64,000 bases of DNA, taken from Amphiura filiformis. Lineage: Eukaryota > Echinodermata > Ophiuroidea > Amphilepidida > Amphiuridae. The translations under genes were made by a program, and so were the position numbers. Within the stretch, counting starts at the first letter, position 1, and each line of letters opens with the position of its first letter. The notes below the pieces were generated by a model, which was not told where the DNA came from, did not search any database, and was given only the letters and a program-made list of their open reading frames with translations. Positions 38,738 through 48,690 of the stretch are shown here, piece after piece. The stretch lies in assembly GCF_039555335.1 (NCBI RefSeq), contig NC_092644.1, positions 47,470,428 through 47,534,427 on the forward strand, given 5' to 3'.

Positions 38738-39719
38738 TGCAGCAAAATTGTCTATTTTGTTCAACTTTGTGATTATAATTATTGTAAACGTTTTGTCGAT
38801 AAATATTTCAGAATCCCCCACCATGTCATATGAATTTGCTATCAATTTTATTTGAATAGCAAACTTATGTAACGGTCATAATATTTCATGTTTTTGTCTT
38901 TTGTCCTGTCTATACCCAAATTGTGCTACCCTTGCAAGTTTGACCTGGTAACCATGGCAATCACATCCCATAATATGTACCTTTCCATTTGGGTTGAACA
39001 TGTGCTCCTCACTCCATCTCTGACTTCCAACCAGTCAGCACCTCCACCTTTGTCTGTGTGTCATCATTGTACTAAGTACTACATGTGATTATATTATCTC
39101 GTTTGTGAATAAAACCATTTAAAAAGGAACACTGTGATTCTGCTATTGATACTTTATAGTCAAGTTCAAGTGTATTTTATACCCACGAGCCCCCACGGCC
39201 ACATGGTCAACAACAACTTCCCCTTCTCAACAACGGACTTTTCTCTTCTGTCACACTTATTACACATAGGATAATTTTGATGATATTTATCTAAATCAGC
39301 CCTTTAAGTATATCTTTATTTTTTGTGTATATCGTGCACATTTCACATTTTGTAATGATTTTTCTCTTTTTATTACACCAACGCTAAATTAAATCATGTT
39401 CTCAATTTAGTACCAAACATTGGAAGACACGTACAACACCAACAAAGCATACAATAACTTTATTGTTCTTTATCCATTTGTAGTTTTTGTATTCCTCGCA
39501 CCTATCCATACTAAACTAATCCATACTTATTTTTCAATACTTCTTTATTTTTGCAATCCAGATCATGCGATTAAATGTAATGTAATGGCATAGGAGAGGC
39601 ATAAAAGAAGCCTTTTGGGAGCAACCATCACGGAACAAGAAAGGGGAACTCCGCTTTAACTTATCTTATGCATGGGACCGGGCCATCGGGACGATACCTA
39701 GCTGTCTATCACGTGACCA
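38738..39719. other. No gene recognised
   Basis: AT-rich. A 66-residue plus-strand ORF (38888-39088) has no recognisable domain; gtgaataaaacc near 39105 contains an isolated AATAAA. The last about 130 bases may belong to the Penelope-like element. Confidence 0.4.
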
Positions 39720-39759
39720 GTCCACTGGGTCAGTTGCCTGATGAAGTCCACTGGGCCAG

Positions 39760-39809
39760 TTGCCTGATGAAGTCTGGTGGTTCCAGACGCAACGTCACAA
39801 TAGTTGCAA
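39760..39809 (+). ncRNA. Hammerhead ribozyme-like fold, one core change
   Basis: Stem I is TTGC (39760-39763) with GCAA (39806-39809). CTGATGA follows at 39764-39770. Stem II is GTCTGG/CCAGAC (39772-39777, 39783-39788) with a five-base loop. The core then reads GCAA (39789-39792) where the consensus is GAAA. A very short stem III is AC/GT (39792-39793, 39803-39804), with T at the cleavage position 39805. Topology is type I with a minimal stem III, as expected for Penelope hammerheads. The A-to-C core change should abolish cleavage. Confidence 0.6.
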
Positions 39810-39860
39810 AAAGTAAGTTCCCGTATTTGATTTAATTCCAAAACTATATACTTTGATAGA

Positions 39861-39890
39861 GTTTCATGCTGCTACGCAGCACTTCATCAG
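39861..39890 (-). ncRNA. Hammerhead-like core, minus strand
   Basis: On the minus strand CTGATGA (39890-39884) is followed by stem II TGCTGC-GTA-GCAGCA and then GAAAC (39865-39861), the full catalytic consensus. A downstream hairpin, AACT..TAT with ATA..AGTT, could serve as stem III, but stem I is not evident. It is inverted relative to the RT; inverted terminal pieces are common in Penelope-like insertions. Confidence 0.5.
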
Positions 39891-40028
39891 ACTGACAACC
39901 TTGCTTCTTCTTCTTTCCTGCAGTTGCTGCCGTTGGCGGTGCTAGAAGCTAATCAAAAACTATTGAAATAGTTCAACAACTCTAATGACTTAGATGATGA
40001 CCTTACATGAGTATTAATCGAAGAAGAG

Positions 40029-40235
40029 GAGGAATTTATCTCACATGATGTGGACTCGCTCTTTTCTAATTCTCTGATTGATATGGCACTGGACATAACA
40101 AAAGACCGCCAAGATCCTACTCTACATAAGCGTACCTCACTTAGTGTCTAGGATGTTATGGAACTTTTGAAATTTGTCCTGACATATTTCGGCTTCCGTG
40201 ACACAATTTACCAAGAAGAGGTTGGATTGTATGTT
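40029..40235 (+). pseudogene. Penelope-like reverse transcriptase fragment
   Basis: The frame reads EEFISHDVDSLFSNSLIDMA, then LDITKDRQDPTLHKRTSLSV, a TAG stop, and DVMELLKFVLTYFGFRDTIY followed by QEEVG. This matches the RT region of Penelope-like elements: the 'SFDV.SLFTN.P...AL' box with the first catalytic aspartate, then 'RTSLS..DIM.LL..CL...YF.F...FYQQ..G'. The second half of the palm with the catalytic DD is absent. One in-frame stop at about 40149-40151. Identified by motif; a database search would confirm it. Confidence 0.65.
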
Positions 40236-40533
40236 TTTAGGTTTGAAACTTTCGACTTCTTCTTCTATATCTATTTTCTTGCATTTCAAGTGTCACAATT
40301 GTTCAAATTCAGTGCCTTATTTCTGTATCGATAAGTGTATAATAGTCCCGACTCACTTACGTGGAATAGCAGCTTAACTTCCCTTTTCCCGGACTCTTTT
40401 GATTCATTTGCCTATGGCCCATTTATAGCTTACCCATGCCCTCTTAAAATTGTCATCAGAGTGTTCTACAACAACTCAAGTATAGTGTTGCCGGAGTGGA
40501 ACCAGTAGTCTGAGTTATGACCCATCCATGCAA

Positions 40534-40775
40534 CGAAGAAGATATTTACCCAGAATATTGAATGACCATGGCGTTGCTGATGACATTGATCTGTTGGAGT
40601 GTTCATACCACGAGCCACGTCGCAGCTGTCTAGCAGCAGCGGATCGAGCGAGGTCTATCGTCAATGCTGACAAGAGTGTGACTGCAATGTAATCCGCATC
40701 CGGCATATGAAGTTTATGGCAGTACCATCAACCATGTATCGGATTTCAAATACTTGGGATCTATGATAGGATCTT
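40534..40775 (+). pseudogene. LINE reverse transcriptase fragment (RTE-like)
   Basis: One frame reads RRRYLPRILNDHGVADDIDL followed by LECSY, with VADDIDLL in place of the FADDIALL box (RT catalytic Asp-Asp). VNADKSVTAM follows, corresponding to the INADKTEYMT region. After a frameshift, AYEVYGSTINHVSDFKYLGS gives the FKYLGS signature at 40705-40765. This order is typical of RTE/craniate-type LINE RTs and differs from the CR1/L2-like fragments elsewhere in the window. It is truncated at both ends and lies about 300 bases after the Penelope RT piece. Confidence 0.65.
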
Positions 40776-41245
40776 AAGGTTTCAAAACACCCAAAATGAA
40801 TTTAAAAAAAATTGTTTTCAAATGGTTTCTATGACGGGCTGATGTCATTGGACATAATTCTCCTTGTTTAAAGAACTCCTCCAAAACCAAAAGTAAAAAA
40901 TTCAAGAAAGTTGAAAACAATCTTCAACATTTTACAGTACATCAACTCAGAACATACCGATGACCATTGACCGCTTGCAATTACACGCCAGACAGACACA
41001 TGTAGTGCCATAAATATCAAAGATTAGTGTTAGTGTAACATCTCGTTGCTGGGATCGTCGTTCTCATCTCAACTTTCATTTTTGATTGAAATTGAGAGGT
41101 TTACTTCTTTGTCAGTTAATGTGATATGCTACGTTTTTTGCTTTTAGTAAGAAGTCTAGGTTCCTACCCGTTATACGAAAGGGACGTTATTCCGAATTAA
41201 GCAACAGGGTCGTTATTCTGAATTTTTTTGTGCAAAGCACTAAAA
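40776..41245. other. No gene recognised
   Basis: AT-rich. The last 80 bases (cgttattccgaattaagcaa, cgttattctgaattttt) look like degenerate relatives of the neighbouring 42-bp minisatellite unit. Confidence 0.4.
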
Positions 41246-41270
41246 CTAACCCTTACCCTAAACCTAACCC
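41246..41270. repeat. Short telomere-like stretch
   Basis: actaacccttaccctaaacc followed by taaccc: three to four degenerate CCCTAA-type units at the edge of the minisatellite. Too short to be telomeric; probably a simple-repeat edge. Confidence 0.4.
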
Positions 41271-41284
41271 GTAAAACAACCCAA

Positions 41285-42610
41285 CTTTTCGGAGTAACAC
41301 CCCTTCGACGAGAAAACGCCCGTCCTGCTCAGTCAATTCGGAGTAACACCCCTTCGAGATAACGCCCGTTCTTCTCAATTCGGAGTAATACCCATTCGAG
41401 ATAACGCCCGTTCTTCTCAATTCGGAGTAACACCGCTTCGAGATAAAGCCCGTTCTTCTCAATTCGGAGTAACACCCATTCGAGATAAAGCCCGTACTTC
41501 TCAATTCGGAGTAACACCACTTTGAGATAACGCCCGTTCTTCTTAATTCGGAGTAACACCCCTTCGAGATAACGCCGTTCTTCTCAATTCGGAGTAACAC
41601 CACTTTGAGATAACGCCCGTACTTCTCAATTCGGAGTAACACCCTTCGAGATAACACCAAATACTTCTCAATTCGGAGTAACACCACTTCGAGATAACGC
41701 CCGTTCTTCTCAATTCGGAGTAACACCGCTTCGAGATAAAGCCCGTTCTTCTCAATTCGGAGTAACACCCATTCGAGATAAAGCCCGTACTTCTCAATTC
41801 GGAGTAACACCACTTTGAGATAACGCCCGTTCTTCTCAATTCGGAGTAACACCCCTTCGAGATAACGCCCGTTCTTCTCAATTCGGAGTAACACCACTTT
41901 AAGATAACGCCCGTACTTCTCAATTCGGAGTAACACCCCTTCGAGATAACGCCCGTTCTTCTCAATTCGGAGTAACACCACTTTGAGATAACGCCCGTTC
42001 TTCTCAATTCGGAGTAACACCCTTCTAGATAACGCCCGTTCTTCTCAATTCGGAGTAACACCACTTTGAGATAACGCCCGTTCTTCTCAATTCGGAGTAA
42101 CGCCCATTCGAGATAACGCCTGTCCTTCTCATTTTGGAGTAACATCCCTTCGAGATAACGCTAATACTTCTCAATTCGGAGTAACACCACTTCGAGATAA
42201 CGCCCGTACTTCTCAATTCGGAGTAACACCCATTCGAGATAACGCCTGTCCTTCTCATTTTGGAGTAACATCCCTTCGAGATAACGCTAATACTTCTCAA
42301 TTCGGAGTAACACCACTTCGAGATAACGCCCGTACTTCTCAATTCGGAGTAACACCCATTCGAGATAAAGCCCGTACCTCTCAATTCGGAGTAACACCCC
42401 TTCGAGATAACGCCCGTTGTTCTCAATTCGGAGTAACACCACTTCGAGATAACGCCCGTACTTCTCAATTCGGTGTAAAACGCCCGTCCTTCTCAATTCG
42501 GTGTAACATCCCTTCGAGATAACGCTCGTCCTTCTCAATTTCTAGTGTAACACCACTTCGAGATAACGCCCGTCCTTCGATGTAACATAACGCCCGTACT
42601 TCTCATTTCG
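41285..42610. repeat. 42-bp minisatellite, about 30 units
   Basis: The unit is ttctcaattcggagtaacac followed by mccttcgagataacgcccgt and two more bases; the period is 42 (ggagtaa at 41341 and 41383). Variants (cccttcgag, cacttcgag, cactttgag, cattcgag; ttctt/tactt) alternate in blocks, pointing to higher-order duplications; for example, 41383-41640 resembles 41715-41900. Because 42 is divisible by three and the unit lacks stops in some frames, long minus-strand ORFs arise with a 14-residue period. Occasional single-base deletions switch frame, which argues against coding. The last units at 42470-42610 are degraded. Confidence 0.95.
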
Positions 42611-42950
42611 GAATAAACAGCTCCGGAATTTTGAGCTAGTGGGTCTTTGGGCTGATCGTGTACAGGTAAAATGAGGTGTATTAGAGCTGCAAACAGGTAA
42701 GAGGGTGTTCTTGTTGAAAATCGCCTAAAGACCAGGATTCTGAGGAATGAGCAATTTATATTGAAATTACCAAATTCAAGGCCTTTCAGAGCTCTGTTTT
42801 TGTCAAATTCAGGGGTCATTCGGAGCTGCGTGGTCCAAAAATAGTGTTCTTCTCGGAGGAGCTTACCCGTATGGTAATTTGTGCTGAGTGCTGCCCGCCC
42901 TGTTAAAGGTATTGTAAAGAAATGAAATGTTCTTTACGCTTTCGTGTGGT

Positions 42951-44530
42951 TTATCATGCTTATATCCCAAGCAAACATATACTGTGATACTGTGAAGGGT
43001 TTATAAATTACGTATTATGATTTTTTACACTTATACATCACGAGGTAAACAAATTCTAGTAAATGTGTTCCATTTACCCCATAATCTATATGTTATAAAT
43101 AATGTTGTTGTTATATTGAATCGCTTCAACCTGAAACTTATGTTATTCCTGTTCTTTACTATTTTTGTATTTTGCTCCACTTTCGACTTTGTCATTAACT
43201 TCCATATTGCTTCTGACGACTCCTCTTTTCTTTGATATCTGTCTTTCATTGATCTTTCTGTCGTCCTTGCTCCTAAATATAGCTCCAAAAGCATCAATTC
43301 ACACGTAAGGAATATTATTGATACAATAAAATGGGTGAACCTTTGTCATGTTCATTTGCAGTGGTAACTCATTCGTGCTGCCATCGAATTACGTGAGTCA
43401 TTCCTCGTTGAAAATCAATTTTTAATTTTGGATATAATTTCATGTCCATCTTTAAGGCTTATTATGTCTATGGAAAGACACCGTCAAATTGAAGAGGTGA
43501 TTCTTAATATATGATGAAGCATGAGTACATTTTAGAGATAAAACATTGCAACAAATTATTTTGACAATTAGTTTTATTTATGTTATCTAGTTGCGTCATG
43601 ACGTAACATAATAGCAGGTGCCAGATACCTATTCTATGTTTCAGTTTCTACAAGGCACATTAGATGTTTGAGCAACATCAATAAATCATCTATAGTCCGT
43701 CTAGCAACATTATAACCACGTTTCAAATTGCTAGAAATGCAGCATAAATTCACGTTCTGACGCTCAATGGGGCGTTGCAAATGGAATTCATAATAACGCT
43801 TCGATTGGGTCACCACACGTAATGGTCAAGTGTAGGTAGAATAGTTACTTAGGTCATTGATACGAGTAATATCGTAATTCTATAGAGAAGAAAAAACAGA
43901 ATATCAACGCACTTCTTTATTTGTCCCGTTCTTATATGGGGAAAGACAGAGATCATTCAATGAGAAACAATGGCACATGAATGTTTGAAAAACATTACTA
44001 GCACAGGTAAAACGAGGAGGTCCCACGGGAAAACCTGTTAACTGTTATGTTGATATTTCTCTCCCATAATGCATTTTAACTTTCCATGACTTTTTGTCGC
44101 TGTTTTTTCTTCAAATAATGGGTAACACTAGACAACCCTAAATCACTCTAAATAACAGTAGACAACCCTAATTAGTTAAGTACTTGAAATTTATACAATT
44201 AGCAACAATGGATGAATACAAAGGAAAAGTATTTAAAGTCTCGCGATGTTATGCTGTTTCAATTTACCACAGACGGCTTTATCACCGATGCATTGTGGGA
44301 TTGATGTTTGATAGCTATTGTAACTTTAAAGTGGATGAAAACTTTACTGGAAAGTTCACGTCGCAATGATGAGCAACTAGAGCGTTGCAAATGGAATGGG
44401 GAATAGTACAGCCATGATTAAGTTATTAGACGTGGTGGTTTCAGCATTCAGACCAATAACTTTATTGTTTCAAGTCTAGCGGGTTTGGCAAAAGATTCCG
44501 CTAATATCGATAGCATCGCTGTGCGTATGA
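42951..44530. repeat. Block R1 of a thrice-repeated region
   Basis: Aligns with 55239-56580 (R2) at about 90 percent in the best parts, and discontinuously with 57780-62290 (R3) at lower identity. All three share ttcatttgcagtggtaa-type acceptor-like sequence (43358 here), the ctagaaatgcag segment, and a 3' part with gagcgttgcaaatggaatgg. No ORF is maintained across the copies. It may be an old repeat family or duplicated intron/exon sequence of an unknown gene. Confidence 0.75.
43621..43763. other. Highly conserved island within R1
   Basis: These 143 bases match 55918-56060 with only two differences by my reading, while neighbouring parts of R1 and R2 differ by roughly a tenth plus indels. 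On the minus strand the segment is open and ends SNLKRGYNVARRTIDDLLML, then LKHLMCLVETET and a stop. Both differences would change amino acids, so coding constraint is not shown. On the plus strand an acceptor-like ctatgtttcag lies inside. Function unknown; recent gene conversion is an alternative to constraint. Confidence 0.5.
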
Positions 44531-44825
44531 TTTTAAATCACGAGTGCAAATATTTTACACTTTTGTAGTATACTGTTACTTTATTTTACAGAAACGTGCT
44601 TTTTTATATATATATATTGTTATGTGCCCCAAAATATTCCATAATGTTTATAAAAAGGTATATAGTTTGTCATCAGACATTAGTTTTCACTTGTTCTGAT
44701 ATTTATCTCCATTTGTTTGTACATGGAATATTCTAGCAATTCAATCGAAAATACATATCAGTAAAGTGAATAAGAAATTCATATTTAGTTATAATGTAGA
44801 AATTTCTGGAAGATTAGGTGGTGGC

Positions 44826-45802
44826 GCTATGGTGGCAACTATACACCAGTTTTGACCCTACAAGTTCCACATCAATCCAGTCTGCCCTCTCCACACTTAC
44901 TTTTGTGAAATACGATCTTGGATGACGGGCAATATGCTAAAACTGAACAATGAGAAAACAGAACTTTTTGTTGCCATTTCTCCTCATAATAAAGTTTATA
45001 TGCCTCCAGTCACAATTCAAGTTGGTCCTGATATTATTCAACCTTCTGAATCCGTTCGCAATCTTGGCATCATTTTTGACACACATATGTCCATGTCAAA
45101 TCATATATCATCTCTCTGTGCTAGTGTGACTTATCATCTAAGAAACATCTCACGTATCCGCCGTTATCTGGACTTTAATACATGCAATCATGCCGTCCGA
45201 TCATTAGTGCTTTCAAGATTAGACTACGGAAACGCCCTTCTCATGGGAACAAATGTCACAGACATTGCCAGACTTCAACGCCTTCAGAATTGGTCAGCTA
45301 AGTTGATATTCTGTGCTAACAAGTATGATCACGCAACTCCTTTCCTGAACGAACTTCACTGGTTGCCGGTTAAGGAACGTATCACATTTAAGATCCTCCT
45401 TTACGTGTTCAAATGCATCAATGGAATTGCACCGGCATATCTTTCATCTTGCCTAGCCTTATACTGCCCAGTCCGGAGAGGGTTACGCTCATCTTCTGAT
45501 ATAACTCGCTTGGTTGAACATAGAATCCAGAATAGGACACTGAAATCTGCCGTCATTGTGGAATAAGTTACCCATTGCCATTCGCACTGCCAACTCACTT
45601 CCATCATTCAAGAAGGCTTTAAAATCACATTTGTATCATTAATCATGTTATTATGATCTCATGCATTTTGCTATCTTTATTGTATATATTTTGTTTCACA
45701 TTTGCATTATTGTATTTTTCATTGTTGCTTGTTGCGCCGTGGTCTATATGAAATGGCGCATTATAAATGCCTAATGTATGTATATGTATATGTATGTATG
45801 GC
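44826..45802 (+). mobile_element. CR1/L2-like LINE, 5'-truncated 3' end
   Basis: The LINE protein C-terminus is followed by a 3' UTR with gaaatggcgcattataaatg and a tail of atgtat/gtatat short repeats (about 45773-45802), characteristic of the CR1/L2 group. Upstream, 44869-44925 reads SSTSIQSALSTLTFVKYDLG in another frame, so the insertion starts near 44826 with a frameshift before the main ORF. Confidence 0.8.
44922..45642 (+). pseudogene. LINE reverse transcriptase C-terminal half
   Basis: 214 open residues to 45566, beginning NMLKLNNEKTELFVAISPHN, with SVRNLGIIFDTHMSMSNHIS, YHLRNISRIRRYLDFNTCNH, SLVLSRLDYGNALLMG, HATPFLNELHWLPVKERITF and KILLYVFKCINGIAPAYLSS. This is the thumb and C-terminal region of CR1/L2-like LINE RT; the catalytic palm is missing upstream. 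Near 45555 a frameshift moves the expected end into another frame, where WNKLPIAIRTANSLPSFKKA followed by LKSHLYH and a stop (45642) completes the family-typical C-terminus. Better preserved than the other retroelement pieces, but with at least two frameshifts it cannot be active. Confidence 0.85.
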
Positions 45803-47785
45803 GCTATTACAGTAACCATCTATACAGATTGATGATTCTGATTGGCTTGTGGTGATGTAATGAGCTATATTTAGAAATGATGTAATGTGATGTAATATAC
45901 TCAGTATAAGGCCTGGAGAATAATTAAACAAGAGCAGCAGTGTAGAGGTATAAAACGGAAGTATTTGAAACTTATCTTAGCCAGTGGTGGTACAAAAGTT
46001 ACCATATTTGTGTTGAGTCTTCAAACTTCGATTCGCGGTTAGTGTATGTTTGGAGAGAATAAAATACGCCAAAGGCGGTAGAGAAAGCCAATAGTGCTTG
46101 GTTGTTTTGTCCACTCCAATCAGCGACAGACTGAAATCAACGAACTGTTGTATTTAGCTGGACTAACATAGTGTTTTATCCGACTGTCAAGTGGAGCAGA
46201 TAGCTAGCTTGCTAAAGAAATCTCCGACAGAAGAGCTTACGGTCAACATAGAAGACCATTTGGAAAGCACTAGCATAGCAGCTAGGATTGTGAAAACATA
46301 GTCTTTAGGACTTGGGCTGAGACTGTGGTAGACCAGGGGTTTTCCTTGGATAGACAGGATCTTGGACATTGCCGTATCTTGGATCAAGAACTGTGACCAT
46401 CAAATGAATCTCATCAGAAAGTCAACCAATCAGGACCCCCCCCCTGTTGAGAAGTCTTGCCTGGCCGCCCTGATATGTAGGATTTTTAGCCCTTTTTGTT
46501 TTACTTTTTAGCCCATTTTTTACCATTTACGTTAAAGTTTGTCCCCCTTAAAAGTTGGCTTCTTATAACATAAAGATAAACTAAACTTGGCCATTTTGTT
46601 GATACCGCAATAGGAAAGAATATAACCAACTTCTGATCCTGCGCAATTTCTGTGAATTATATCCATTGTTCCATGACTGTAATGAACCTGGTTTCTTTTC
46701 TCCTTGAAACATTGGATATAGAATGTATATACCATATAAGTCTAACTTAAATTTAGAGTACGTTATTGAGACCTAATTTCATATCCGCTTTTCTTTATTT
46801 CTTGTATTATGAATAACAGATGACTTGCGTCGTTAGGAAAACATTAATTACGAATTGACTTAAGATTTCATAAATGTCATCTTATCAATTATGTGATAAA
46901 TGTCATCTTATCATCTTATCAAAGTCAAGCTGATCAATAAATCTTATTTTCCAATATATTTCTTATTTTTGATTCATAACATGAATTGACATATATGAAA
47001 ATACAACAATGACGACCCTAATATTAACAAATCAGTTTCATCTATATCGCCAACGCGTCATATATACATTAGTCCATTAAGATTGTAAACCGGAAATAAG
47101 TCAGCCTCAAGGCGTAAAAATTCTCATCAGTGAATCAAAGAATATGAAGTATCATCAACAATGGAATCATCTATATTTCATGTAATATAACATTGACACA
47201 TAATCCGGTCTTACCAATTTTATATTATTTGTGTTGTTCATGGTAGTCTATATGTTAATATTGTTTTTATTATCTCAGTATTGTAAAATAGAGACTACTT
47301 TTGCTTTCAAAAGGTAAATGTGGGGTATTAACTAGCCTATATGTAATAAATAACTAGTAACTAGTAATAACTTCGGAAATGTGATTTATGTAAGTCTAGC
47401 TACGTTTTAACATGTAGAAAATAGCCAAATGATACGGACAGAGATCCTTTTTAGCACCAAACGTCGGAAGTTTTATTATTTCCTGTTAAAATGGTCCCCT
47501 AAGGTCCAATTGAAGAAGCCAATATCTTAAAATACAGTCAACTTAACAAAAGGATAACATTTCTGGCCTCTATAAATCTGATCAAATGTCTGCAATATTA
47601 CATTGATTCATGTTTCGAATATAGTTTACCATTTAGTCCATTTGCATAGGCCAATTACCTACCCCCATTACAGAGTTTGTTTCAAATCTCATATTTCATT
47701 GTTTCGTCCGTGACTAACAACATGGCTTCGATATTTTGTCCTCGAAAACAATGTTCCGTAAGGCTTCGAAGAGGCTATTAGGTAT
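45803..47785. other. No gene recognised
   Basis: Nearly 2 kb of mostly AT-rich sequence. A 400-base stretch around 46000-46430 is less AT-rich but has no open frame of interest. There is a C-run at 46436-46444 and small tandem repeats of taaatgtcatcttatca at 46874-46920. No repeat partner seen in the window. Confidence 0.4.
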
Positions 47786-47981
47786 ATGAAAACATTCTGG
47801 ATTGTTGCCCTGGGTATTGGCTACTCCCTGGCTACTACACACGGATTCGAAGCTGTCATTAAAAGTAACAAGTTACAACGCAAGCACATGCACAATATTG
47901 CTATGGATCGCAACGCCCAAAGGCTAAAACACATTTTTACACAAATTCATTTCAGGATGCACAACAAAACACACTGTTTGT
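47786..47981 (+). CDS. Possible first exon of a secreted protein, with signal peptide
   Basis: Begins MKTFWIVALGIGYSLATTHG, a good signal peptide with cleavage plausible after THG or near FEA. A basic, His/Lys-rich segment follows, including KSNKLQRKHMHNIAMDRNAQ and RLKHIFTQIHFRMHNKTHC, with an N-glycosylation motif NKT. A consensus splice donor GTAAGT starts at 47982, so the exon would end in the codon after THCL. Without splicing the ORF runs to 48025 (79 residues). No downstream exon or TATA was identified. Family unknown. The diverged block D2 starts about 130 bases downstream. Confidence 0.4.
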
Positions 47982-48109
47982 GTAAGTTAACAAAATTTGA
48001 ATCTTTAGTGAAACGTATAGTATGATTGAACAATATATTCTTGCATATGAGACGGGGTTCCTATCTTTCATGAAATCGCTTCGCTTTTAACAGCAAACAA
48101 AGATTAAAT

Positions 48110-48690
48110 TATATTACTCAAATCACAACATCTTCATGGAAAAAACGAACAGCTTTAATATATCTGCCTTTTAAAATACTATGACAAACTGACACTTTGC
48201 ACTCAGAAAGCATATCGCTCGCATCAAAACGCTCTTTAAAAGTTTAAACAAGCTGTTTCAGTAGAATATTCGCAAATAAAAGCTGATTGTTTATTTATAT
48301 TACGATTTTACAAACTGCTGCTTCACATTATGTTTGTTATTTCAGACACTTCTCGTCTATTTAACGACTTTATATTGTCTTTATAGTGTTAGTACATCTT
48401 TGTTTCACAAAATCTAGATAATATTCATGAAGTTTAAAAATATCAAAGCGATCGCTCATAACATAAAAAAAAATCGTCAACGGCGAAATAATAAGTAGCT
48501 TAGTACAATTTAAAAAAGGTAGTTATGTGGCCTTGCTTATTGAAAACCTTCGGAAACACGTGTAAAGGCATGATTTACACTTATTTCAGGAAATAAAGTT
48601 TTTTTCTTTCGAAGCAACGTCCAGTCGATTACAGAAAAAACTTTAGGATGCGTTTTGTGTATAAAAAAAACCATAGCTCACATAGGTATT
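48110..48690. repeat. Diverged block D2 (counterpart of 37930-38560)
   Basis: Shares with D1, in order, gtttattt-attac-attttacaaactgct, gtacatctttg, aatatcaaagcg, cggaaacacgtgtaaa and cacttatttcagga. About 70 percent similar by eye. No coding sequence. Confidence 0.55.

Larger units (their letters stand above)
39720..40235 (+). mobile_element. Penelope-like element remnant
   Basis: A 26-bp direct repeat (39720-39771, gtccactgggycagttgcct plus gatgaa) leads into a hammerhead-ribozyme-like fold. A second, minus-strand hammerhead-like motif follows, then a stretch ending in Penelope-type reverse transcriptase. Hammerhead ribozymes in the terminal repeats of Penelope-like elements are an established feature of the group. 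No GIY-YIG endonuclease is visible. The element is truncated and carries a stop in the RT. Confidence 0.7.

Noticed and set aside
41246-41270. Interstitial telomere
   Set aside because: Only three or four degenerate units; too short to claim a fusion point or telomere seed.
41253-42538. Minus-strand ORFs of 147-255 residues with 14-residue repeats
   Set aside because: They are translations of the 42-bp minisatellite; frames switch at random single-base indels and no start, signal or unique domain is present.
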